A stretch of DNA of 64,000 bases from B30-G6 sp964633115 (GTDB lineage: Bacteria; Desulfobacterota; Desulfobacteria; Desulfobacterales; B30-G6), in the NCBI GenBank assembly GCA_964633115.1, contig CAZWEO010000007.1, positions 14,995 through 78,994 on the forward strand, written 5' to 3'. The notes below the pieces were generated by a model, which made no database searches, had not been told where the DNA came from, and saw only the letters and a list, made by a program, of their open reading frames with translations. Made by a program: the position numbers and the translations under genes. Below are positions 34,989 through 42,020 of this stretch, in pieces (the first letter of the stretch is position 1; each line of letters opens with the position of its first letter).

Positions 34989-35894
34989 ATGCATTCGGAT
35001 TCGATTCGCAGGATTTCCTGGCGTGTTGCCCATTTTTGGGACTGCTTCAAACTGGCTTTTTTGCCCTTAAAGTGTTTGAACTGCGGCAGTCTGTTTCAAT
35101 CGCAATCGTTTGAAATCATTAACTCAAACCACCCGTCATCGGCGAGTTCGCTGACGGGTAAAATTTTAGGCACGGATCTCCAAAGAGGCAATTTTCAAAC
35201 CATATCGCCGGCAACGATGTTTACACAGTCGATGGCTGAGCACCTTTGTCCGATCTGTGCGCACCAGTTCAGGCCCACGGAAACACCCTGCTGTGTCCAC
35301 TGCGGTCTTATGTTTGTCAGCCGGGAGGGTCGTGATCATGTTTGCGGAGAATGTCTACAATCTCAGCATTTTTTTGGTATGGCAAGATCCGTAGGTGTAT
35401 ATGATCAAGCACTAATGGCGGTTATCCATCGTTTTAAGTATCGGCACCGGGTAAACCTGGCAAGACCGCTTTCACTTTTATTGTTGCATACCTACTGTCG
35501 TTTCTGGCATGAGCACCCTATGGATTTGGTTGTCCCGGTACCATTGTATCGACATCGTTTTCGGGAGCGGGGATACAACCAAGCTTATTTGTTACTACGT
35601 CCCTGGAAGGAAGCGAACTGGCAGCAGGCTCTGCCTAAGCCGCTGGCTATAAGTAGAAATATCTTAATGCGCCGTCGCCAGACAGCGCCCCAAACGGGTT
35701 TGGGGCGCCAAGATCGCAAACGGAATGTAAGCAAAGCATTCGGTTTGAAGAATGGGGACCAAGTTAAAGGCAAAAAAATATTGCTAATGGATGATGTTTA
35801 CACAACCGGAGCAACAGTCAATGAATGTGCCCGCGTAATAAGGCAAGCAGGCGCTGAGCGAGTTGATGTTTTAACTCTCGCACGGGCCATTTGA
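34989..35894 (+). CDS. ComF family phosphoribosyltransferase-like protein
   Basis: A 301-residue ComF protein. The N-terminal part carries zinc-ribbon cysteines (CLNCG near residue 30; CPICAHQF, CCVHCGLMF and CGECL around 80-125). The C-terminal PRTase domain has VVPVPLYRHRFRERGYNQA and the PRPP loop ILLMDDVYTTGATVNECA. ComF proteins assist DNA uptake in competent bacteria; a wider role is likely because they occur in non-competent species. About 50 residues between the first and second Cys pairs appear unusually long, so the true start may lie further in. Confidence 0.87.
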   Translation: MHSDSIRRISWRVAHFWDCFKLAFLPLKCLNCGSLFQSQSFEIINSNHPSSASSLTGKILGTDLQRGNFQTISPATMFTQSMAEHLCPICAHQFRPTETPCCVHCGLMFVSREGRDHVCGECLQSQHFFGMARSVGVYDQALMAVIHRFKYRHRVNLARPLSLLLLHTYCRFWHEHPMDLVVPVPLYRHRFRERGYNQAYLLLRPWKEANWQQALPKPLAISRNILMRRRQTAPQTGLGRQDRKRNVSKAFGLKNGDQVKGKKILLMDDVYTTGATVNECARVIRQAGAERVDVLTLARAI

Positions 35895-35901
35895 ATCGTT
35901 T

Positions 35902-36651
35902 ATGCAAACCGTTACATTCCCAAATATCAGTGCCATTGCAAGTGTCCGGCACGCGGTTTTCACCCGTAAAGGCGGTTGCAGCCAGTCGCCTTATCACAGC
36001 CTCAATGTGAGCCATAGAATTGGCGATCCCAAAAATGCTGTTGAGGGCAACCGGCGCATGATCGCTAATTATTTGGGTGCCAAGATACTGGCTATGGCCG
36101 AGCAAGTACACGGGACCAACATTTTGGTCCTTGAAACAATTCCTGAGTCCACAAAGAATCCATTTTTTCTTGCGGCTGGAAGCGGTGATGCGCTTGTTAC
36201 CGATAAACAGGGGGTGCATCTGGTCATTCAAACGGCCGATTGCCAACCGGTGATGATGGTTGATCCCCAAAAAAAGGTGATTGCCAATGTGCATGTAGGC
36301 TGGCGTGGAAATGTTCATAATATATTGGGTTTGACCGTAAGAAAAATGCAGGACATTTTTGGATGTCAGCCAGTGGACTTGCAAGTAGCAATCGGTCCGT
36401 CACTGGGTCCTTGTTGTGCGGAATTTGTTAATTACCGCCAAGAGTTTCCCAAAACAATGTGGCCCAAAAAAGATGATCGGGATCGGTTTGACCTATGGCA
36501 AATAAGCTCCGATCAATTGCAGACTGCCGGTGTCGCCAAAGCAAACTTGCATATCAGTGAAATATGCACCAAATGCCGGGCCGATCAGTTTTTTTCATAT
36601 CGAGCGCAGACAACTACGGGTCGGTTCGCATCGGTTATCGGGCTGATTTAA
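35902..36651 (+). CDS. pgeF: Peptidoglycan editing factor PgeF (YfiH/laccase-domain family)
   Basis: A 249-residue protein of the DUF152/YfiH family. The copper/zinc-type site residues are visible: His in QVHGTNILV, Cys in QTADCQPVMM, His in NVHVGWRGN and the GPSLGPCCAEF motif. PgeF removes wrongly incorporated residues from the peptidoglycan peptide in E. coli; older names are polyphenol oxidase or laccase. It follows comF by 7 bases. Confidence 0.9.
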   Translation: MQTVTFPNISAIASVRHAVFTRKGGCSQSPYHSLNVSHRIGDPKNAVEGNRRMIANYLGAKILAMAEQVHGTNILVLETIPESTKNPFFLAAGSGDALVTDKQGVHLVIQTADCQPVMMVDPQKKVIANVHVGWRGNVHNILGLTVRKMQDIFGCQPVDLQVAIGPSLGPCCAEFVNYRQEFPKTMWPKKDDRDRFDLWQISSDQLQTAGVAKANLHISEICTKCRADQFFSYRAQTTTGRFASVIGLI

Positions 36652-36733
36652 ATTTGAATTACTTTTATTCAGTACAAATACTTCGTATGATTACCGGATT
36701 TCGAATTTCCATATGCGAGGGAAAATATTGTCG

Positions 36734-37591
36734 ATGACGAATCATTTATATGGACTTTGTATTGTTAAAAATGAAGCCGATATAATCGATTTTTCGCTTG
36801 GGCATGCATCCCAATTTTGCAAGGCTATTTTTGTCCTGGATAACGGCAGCGACGATGACACCTGGGAACGGGTGATCGCATTAAGCCAAGAAAATGCCCG
36901 TATCGTGCCATTTGAAAGAAAAACTTGTCAATATGGTGTGGGTTTGCGGGGTTATATCTTCAACCAGGTGCGTTCCCAATTCAATCCCGGTGACTGGTTG
37001 CTAATTCTTGACAGCGATGAATTTCTGGAAAGCAATCCACATGCATCCATTGCAATTTGTGAGCAACGCGGATTTGGGCTGCTATTTACCTTTCAAGCAC
37101 AATTCTATATTACCAGCCAGGATTTAGAGCAGTCTTGGTGCCAACAGGGTTTTGAGCGGGTTGAGCGGTTTGACCAGCTTCCCACTTTTTATCAGATCAA
37201 CTGGAGCGAACCCAGGCTCTTTAAATATAATTCATTCCTGGAATGGCATGATATGGATGATACGGGTCAACCAACGCAGATCGCCTATCCGCCGGGTTTG
37301 GGTTTGAGAGCACCCTTTAAAATAGTTAACCGGCACTACCAATACCGCTCCCTGCCTCAAATGGAAAAACGCCTGGCACTGCGGGCACAGGTCCATAACC
37401 AAACCGGACGCTTTAAGCACAATCAAGATCAAGATTATCGCAAATACATACGCAATCATCGGCGCCTGAAGCATTGGGTTACAGGCATACCCATCGTGCC
37501 CACCCACAGCGATTTGTTGCGGCTTTTTTTGATCAAACGATCTCGCAAAATGAGACGCTATATAACCAAGCGTACACTGGAGAATCGATGA
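36734..37591 (+). CDS. Glycosyltransferase family 2 protein
   Basis: A GT2-like enzyme of about 285 residues. The N-terminus LYGLCIVKNEADIIDFSLGH is typical of the 'glycosyltransferase family 92/2' group, and LILDSDEFLE supplies the DXD metal site. A start at 36713 (MRGKIL) is also possible. It ends with a 4-base ATGA overlap with the O-antigen ligase-like gene, so the pair is translationally coupled. The acceptor is unknown. Confidence 0.82.
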   Translation: MTNHLYGLCIVKNEADIIDFSLGHASQFCKAIFVLDNGSDDDTWERVIALSQENARIVPFERKTCQYGVGLRGYIFNQVRSQFNPGDWLLILDSDEFLESNPHASIAICEQRGFGLLFTFQAQFYITSQDLEQSWCQQGFERVERFDQLPTFYQINWSEPRLFKYNSFLEWHDMDDTGQPTQIAYPPGLGLRAPFKIVNRHYQYRSLPQMEKRLALRAQVHNQTGRFKHNQDQDYRKYIRNHRRLKHWVTGIPIVPTHSDLLRLFLIKRSRKMRRYITKRTLENR

Positions 37592-38865
37592 AAGCAGGAT
37601 ACCGGAAATGGCCGGGCCATATAGAAATTTTGGGACTATATTTACTGGCCTTTGCCTTGCCTACCATGGAATCCGTGAAATGGGCCGGGCTCGGTCTTTA
37701 CCTGATGGGTACTCTGGGAAGAAGAGGGTTTGAGGGGCAAATTTCATGGCGTCGGCCGGATCGATTTGAATGGGTATTGATCATCATAATTGGGTCAGCA
37801 TTCCTCAGCGCATTGGTGAATTGGCCGTTAGCAAACAGTACTTCGGGTCTAAAAAAAGTACTGACATATTGTTTGTTGGGCTGGTTGATCTATACTGGCG
37901 GGTACAACCAAAAACAGGTTCTGGGATTATTGGTTGCCATAACAGCCGGTATTTTGGTGGGTCTGGTATGGAGTACCCATGATCTTTTTGGCGGACAAAA
38001 TCGGCATTTGGAGTTTCATTCCATTCCCAATTTGAATCGATCAACCATTTATCACCTTATTGCCATGTTTATCATGCTGGGGGCACTTTTGGATGCCAAA
38101 GTGCATGCATTTGGATCCCGTCTATTTTTTGTTGGCAGTTTTGTTGTTTCCATCTTTGCCTTGATCGTCATGGGGAGCCGCGCCACCCTTCTTGGATTTA
38201 TGGTGGGATCAATTGTAATCGGCCTCATGCTCATCAAGAAAAAAATAACCTGGCTTTGGCTGTTTTTAGGTTTAGTAGCAGTTATTGTCATCATGGTACT
38301 GACGGTTCAGGTAACCGACAAACCACACCTAAACAGAGGATTGAGTAGGTTCACCAATTACTATCAGGTCCTACGTACTGGTGGCGGTTTTCACGCATTA
38401 TTCAGTGAAAGTGAAAGAGTTCGCCGGGACTATGCCAAGCTCGCATGGGCCCAGATCACCCAAGGTGGCCATTTCCTCTTGGGAACTGGTCCGGGTACCT
38501 ACAAATACTTTGATGCCCGCAAGCTTGAATTTGAAAAGCCCTTATATATTTTTAATAAGAAAAGCTGGACCGGACCGACGCATCCGCATAACGAATTTTT
38601 ATGGCGTTGGGTAGAAGTCGGCCTGGTAGGGTTAGCCGTCCATATAGGCTTTTTGGGGTTTTTAGCTGTGACGCTCTATCGTTGTCGCCCGAATCACGAT
38701 GCAATAACCTGGGATTGGGTCGCCTGTGTTGGATTCCTGGTTACGGCTCTGGTTTGCGGCCTGTTTAATACAGTATTGACCAGCGAAATGGGTTGGTTGG
38801 CCTTGATGGTGGTGGGCCTTTGCATGCGAACATGCCGGGAAAAAGGGGGTAATCTAATATCATGA
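37588..38865 (+). CDS. O-antigen ligase family membrane protein
   Basis: A 425-residue protein with about ten to twelve hydrophobic segments. The Wzy/WaaL family loop is visible near residue 330: LLGTGPGTYKYFD followed by GPTHPHNEFLWRWVEVG, in which the His pair is characteristic. The start at ATG 37588 overlaps the GT2 stop. It could ligate O-polysaccharide to lipid A-core or polymerise it; the two functions cannot be told apart by sequence inspection. Its 3' end overlaps pyrK by 4 bases. Confidence 0.85.
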   Translation: MKAGYRKWPGHIEILGLYLLAFALPTMESVKWAGLGLYLMGTLGRRGFEGQISWRRPDRFEWVLIIIIGSAFLSALVNWPLANSTSGLKKVLTYCLLGWLIYTGGYNQKQVLGLLVAITAGILVGLVWSTHDLFGGQNRHLEFHSIPNLNRSTIYHLIAMFIMLGALLDAKVHAFGSRLFFVGSFVVSIFALIVMGSRATLLGFMVGSIVIGLMLIKKKITWLWLFLGLVAVIVIMVLTVQVTDKPHLNRGLSRFTNYYQVLRTGGGFHALFSESERVRRDYAKLAWAQITQGGHFLLGTGPGTYKYFDARKLEFEKPLYIFNKKSWTGPTHPHNEFLWRWVEVGLVGLAVHIGFLGFLAVTLYRCRPNHDAITWDWVACVGFLVTALVCGLFNTVLTSEMGWLALMVVGLCMRTCREKGGNLIS

Positions 38866-39674
38866 CGAGAATGCAATCGCGGCTGTCGACCAACGAGGTC
38901 ATCGAAAATTCGGAAATCTGCCCCGGCTATTTTCGCATGCGTATAGCCTGTGGCCAAGTATTTCAAAGTGCATTGCCAGGTCAGTTCGTCATGATTCGAA
39001 TCCATGGTCAAACAATGCCCCTGTTAAGCCGGCCTTTTTCGATTCATGATGTAATCATGCCGGACTCCGGTGTGATGGCCTTTGACCTATTGTACAAAAT
39101 TGTGGGGGCGGGGACCAAAAAGTTCTCATTGATTCGGCCAGGCGACCAAATTGATATTCTGGGACCTCTTGGAAATGGTTTTTCGACTCAGGGTGACTAT
39201 GAGCGAGTTTATATGGTGGCCGGCGGAATTGGTATCGCACCGTTTGTTTATTTGGGAAGGCATTTGATGAGCAAGGGTTTACAATCCAGGCAAATCACTC
39301 TTTTTATCGGAGGGCGAACTTCAGGTGATCTGCTTTGTCTGGGCATGTTCGAAGGTATGGGTATTGATATTCAAATATCCACCGATGACGGCAGCGCTGG
39401 GCAGCGCAGCCTGATCACCAAACCCTTGGAGGAGGCTTTCGCACAGGCTAGACCCAATGCCATTTTTGCATGTGGCCCAATACCCATGTTGCGGGAAGTC
39501 ATGAAGCTGTCCAAGCAAAACGGTTTAGCTTGCCAAGTATCCATAGAAACCATGATGGCCTGTGGTATGGGAGCATGTCTGGGATGTGCAGTGGAACAAT
39601 CCAAATCGCAAAATGCTTATTTGCATGCCTGTATGGATGGCCCGGTTTTTGATGCAGGCAGTATTGTGCTGTAA
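38862..39674 (+). CDS. pyrK: Dihydroorotate dehydrogenase electron-transfer subunit (PyrK-type)
   Basis: A 270-residue flavin reductase. FAD-binding LLSRPFSIHDV, NAD-binding VAGGIGIAPFVYL, and the 2Fe-2S cluster cysteines in MACGMGACLGCAVEQ with CMDGPVFDAG downstream are the PyrK pattern. PyrK passes electrons from PyrD (class 1B) to NAD. No pyrD follows; the next genes are for ATP synthase. It is coupled by ATGA overlap to a surface-polysaccharide gene, an unusual neighbour. Confidence 0.88.
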   Translation: MTRMQSRLSTNEVIENSEICPGYFRMRIACGQVFQSALPGQFVMIRIHGQTMPLLSRPFSIHDVIMPDSGVMAFDLLYKIVGAGTKKFSLIRPGDQIDILGPLGNGFSTQGDYERVYMVAGGIGIAPFVYLGRHLMSKGLQSRQITLFIGGRTSGDLLCLGMFEGMGIDIQISTDDGSAGQRSLITKPLEEAFAQARPNAIFACGPIPMLREVMKLSKQNGLACQVSIETMMACGMGACLGCAVEQSKSQNAYLHACMDGPVFDAGSIVL

Positions 39675-40177
39675 TCGATGGGGTTCAAGGGGTCGAGATC
39701 ATAGACTGTTAGGCTGAAGGCTATTAGACTGTTAGGTTGTCATCCGCAATATTCTCCCAGAATTTTAGCCTGCAAGCGCGCTATTATACACAATTGGCCG
39801 ATAGTAGAACGGATTGGAGGATTGAAGCGGCGGAGGGTAGCTTTCGGTATTAAGCTTTAAGCAGCATCAAGGCATCCCAGCCCTGTGGCATCCAAACACA
39901 CATTGTGGGGTGCGGGTTGTGTGTCTCGATGTCCGATTTTTGGATTTGTGCTGTGAGTTTCGGAGCGTAAATCGGTAAAGCAGACATGATATGTTTCTGT
40001 TTGTTATTATTAGGTTTATTAAAAATAAAGATAGCAGTGCATATGCCGCAAAGCGGCTCCCACAGTAAAATCGCGAAGCGATTTTAATTTTGTTTGACTT
40101 GCGTTTTCGCCTATGTTAGGTCCTGAAAGTCAATTTTGGGCCGGGATTTTGAAAGCCTGGAAAATGGTTCTTTGGGT
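39675..40177. repeat. Repeat-rich spacer before the F0 operon
   Basis: Positions 39681-39739 hold GGTTCAAGGGGTCGAG followed by TAGACTGTTAGGCTGAAGGC (dispersed family). Positions 39862-39925 hold GGCATCCCAGCCCTGTGGCA and GTGGGGTGCGGGTTGTGTG, as near 3090. Positions 40045-40057 form GCCGC-AAA-GCGGC, and 40066-40086 form TAAAATCGC-GAA-GCGATTTTA. No gene is evident. Confidence 0.65.
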
Positions 40178-40396
40178 ATGAAAAAGGAGACATATCGGTC
40201 TATAAGGGAACTGGCTTATTATAGCAGCCTGGGGTTCTCGGTGGCACTCTCCATTTTCATCGGTCTCGGCATCGGTGTTTGGTTGGATCGAAAATTTGAA
40301 ACCGCTCCCTGGCTGACTCTTATTTTTTTGGGATTTGGTATTGCAGCCGGGTTTCGAAATATCGGGCTGGCCATTAAAAAAAGTCGCAAGTTGTAG
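40178..40396 (+). CDS. AtpZ/AtpI family protein
   Basis: A 72-residue protein with two hydrophobic helices: SSLGFSVALSIFIGLGIGVW and LTLIFLGFGIAAGFRNIGL. This is the AtpZ (Gene 1/AtpI-like) pattern of proteins encoded before F0 subunits. I prefer ATG 40178 over an in-frame TTG at 40136. It probably works with AtpI in c-ring assembly or ion uptake. Confidence 0.82.
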   Translation: MKKETYRSIRELAYYSSLGFSVALSIFIGLGIGVWLDRKFETAPWLTLIFLGFGIAAGFRNIGLAIKKSRKL

Positions 40397-40509
40397 TTTG
40401 ATGAAGTCAAAAAAAGAATTCATGCGGTCTTAGGTAAGAAAATTCGTTCCATGCGCAATTGCTTAAAACTTAACACCTAAAACTTATAACACTTGTTTTT
40501 GATATTCGT

Positions 40510-40896
40510 GTGAAAATTCAGGAAAGAATACTTAAATTTGTAACCCGCACAAACTGGGTGTTATTGGTGGTTGTGGGCGCCTTGGGGCTCGCATTTTTGC
40601 CGGTCCCATTTGCCAAGGGCATCATTTTTGGCGGCCTGATCGTCACGGTCAATTTTCATTTACTCTACCGGACCTTGAAAAAGGCCCTGACCCCGCCCCG
40701 GCTTTCTTCACACAATATCGTTATTGCCAAATACTATTTCCGTTTTTTTGTCAGCGGGTTGATCCTGCTGTTTCTAATAAAAGGGCAGTATGTGGCCCCA
40801 CTGGGTCTTTTTGTCGGCCTATCTGTAGTTGTGGCGAGCATATTTCTGGCCACGATACTTGAAGTAAGTAAACTTATCATGAAGGAGGCAGTCTAA
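40510..40896 (+). CDS. atpI: ATP synthase subunit I
   Basis: A 128-residue, four-helix membrane protein (LLVVVGALGLAFLPVPFAKG, GLIVTVNFHLLYRTL, YFRFFVSGLILLFLI, GLFVGLSVVVASIFLATIL) of the ATP synthase I type. Translation starts at GTG 40510. It ends 2 bases before atpB, behind GGAGG within its own 3' end, indicating coupling. AtpI assists c-ring assembly. Confidence 0.83.
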   Translation: MKIQERILKFVTRTNWVLLVVVGALGLAFLPVPFAKGIIFGGLIVTVNFHLLYRTLKKALTPPRLSSHNIVIAKYYFRFFVSGLILLFLIKGQYVAPLGLFVGLSVVVASIFLATILEVSKLIMKEAV

Positions 40897-40898
40897 GG

Positions 40899-41588
40899 AT
40901 GGAGCATCCCTATTTATTTTTTGTTAAACTGTTTGAACTCATCGGTTTGGATCACTTTGCACATACGTATCCGCATGTCATCTATACATGGGTTGTTATG
41001 GCCATTCTTATCGGGTGTGGCTTTTTTGCAGCCAAAGTGGTGACCTTGGTACCCTCCAAAGGACAGAATTTTTTTGAGATCCTGATTTCAGGTTTGGAGG
41101 AGTTCGCCGTTGGTTTGACTGGAGAAGAGGGGCGTTGGCTTCTGCCGCTCATCGCTACCATTTTTATCTACATTGCCACCTGTAACCTGGTCGGATTGAT
41201 TCCAGGATTTTTCCCACCCACCGCCAGCTTGAACACAACCATATCGTGTGCTTTGACGGTGGTTGTTTTTACGCACGTCATCGGGATCAAATATCATGGT
41301 GCCAGTTATATCAAGCATTTTCTGGGACCGGTCTGGTGGATGATTCCCATCATTCTCCCCATCGAGTTGATCGGGCATCTGGCGCGTGTGCTATCACTGT
41401 CCTTCCGTCTATTCGGTAATATGATGGGGCATGAGTTGGTTTTGGGAATCCTCTTTTTTCTGGCAGGTGCATTTTTTGCTCCCCTGCCGATCATGGCACT
41501 GGGTATCTTTGTGGCCCTGGTACAGGCTTTTGTTTTTTTCTTGCTATCGGTCATGTATTTTACATCAGCCATGGAACATGCACATTAA
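40899..41588 (+). CDS. atpB: F0F1 ATP synthase subunit a
   Basis: A 229-residue polytopic subunit. The conserved arginine helix is visible in ELIGHLARVLSLSFRLFGNMMGHEL (R in LSLSFRLFGNM), which carries the proton-path Arg. The C-terminal helix LVQAFVFFLLSVMYFTSAMEH is also typical. It forms the proton half-channels next to the c-ring. A palindrome (41588-41616) separates it from atpE. Confidence 0.94.
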   Translation: MEHPYLFFVKLFELIGLDHFAHTYPHVIYTWVVMAILIGCGFFAAKVVTLVPSKGQNFFEILISGLEEFAVGLTGEEGRWLLPLIATIFIYIATCNLVGLIPGFFPPTASLNTTISCALTVVVFTHVIGIKYHGASYIKHFLGPVWWMIPIILPIELIGHLARVLSLSFRLFGNMMGHELVLGILFFLAGAFFAPLPIMALGIFVALVQAFVFFLLSVMYFTSAMEHAH

Positions 41589-41616
41589 AAATGAAATCGT
41601 GTTGCGATTTTATTTT
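41588..41616. repeat. Palindrome between atpB and atpE
   Basis: AAAATGAAATCG (41588-41599) pairs with CGATTTTATTTT (41605-41616), with one G-T mismatch, starting at the atpB stop. It could weaken or adjust transcription or mRNA decay between subunit a (one copy) and subunit c (many copies). Confidence 0.7.
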
Positions 41617-41668
41617 GGGGTAAAGGAAGAAGCGAATCATTAAATCTTAACAAGGAGGAAGAGCGAGT

Positions 41669-41950
41669 ATGGAAGCAACTGCATTAAGTTTTTTTATTGC
41701 CTGCGTAACGGCAGCTGGATTTGGGATTGCCATTGCAGCTTTTGGCTGTGGCCTTGGACAAGGTATTGGTTTGAAATCTGCGGTGGAAGGTATCGCCAGA
41801 AATCCGGAATCTTCCGGTAAAGTGACGGTAACACTGCTGATCGGCCTGGCAATGATCGAGTCTCTTTGTATTTACGCACTGGTTGTTGCTTTGATCCTGA
41901 TTTATGCACATCCGCAAGCAGGAGCCATCGCGGGTCTGTTGGGTCATTAA
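41669..41950 (+). CDS. atpE: F0F1 ATP synthase subunit c
   Basis: A 93-residue two-helix proteolipid. The first helix has the glycine-rich FGCGLGQGIGLKSAVEGIARNPES loop; the second carries the ion-binding acidic residue in GLAMIESLCIYALVVALI. A strong ribosome site (AAGGAGGAAG) precedes it, in line with the high copy number of c. F1 genes are not adjacent, so this is a split F0 operon. Confidence 0.94.
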   Translation: MEATALSFFIACVTAAGFGIAIAAFGCGLGQGIGLKSAVEGIARNPESSGKVTVTLLIGLAMIESLCIYALVVALILIYAHPQAGAIAGLLGH

Positions 41951-42020
41951 AAAACAAAATTAGAGCAAAAAAAAACCGCGCTTATTCAAGCGCGGTTTTT
42001 TTTTGCTCTAATTTTGTTTT
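41951..42020. terminator. Perfect 33-bp bidirectional terminator between atpE and uvrA
   Basis: The left arm 41951-41983 and right arm 41988-42020 are exact reverse complements around an ATTC loop, with nine A and nine T residues flanking ACCGCGCTT/AAGCGCGGT. It ends both convergent genes. The uvrA stop (41982-41984) and its last dozen codons lie inside the stem. Confidence 0.93.
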
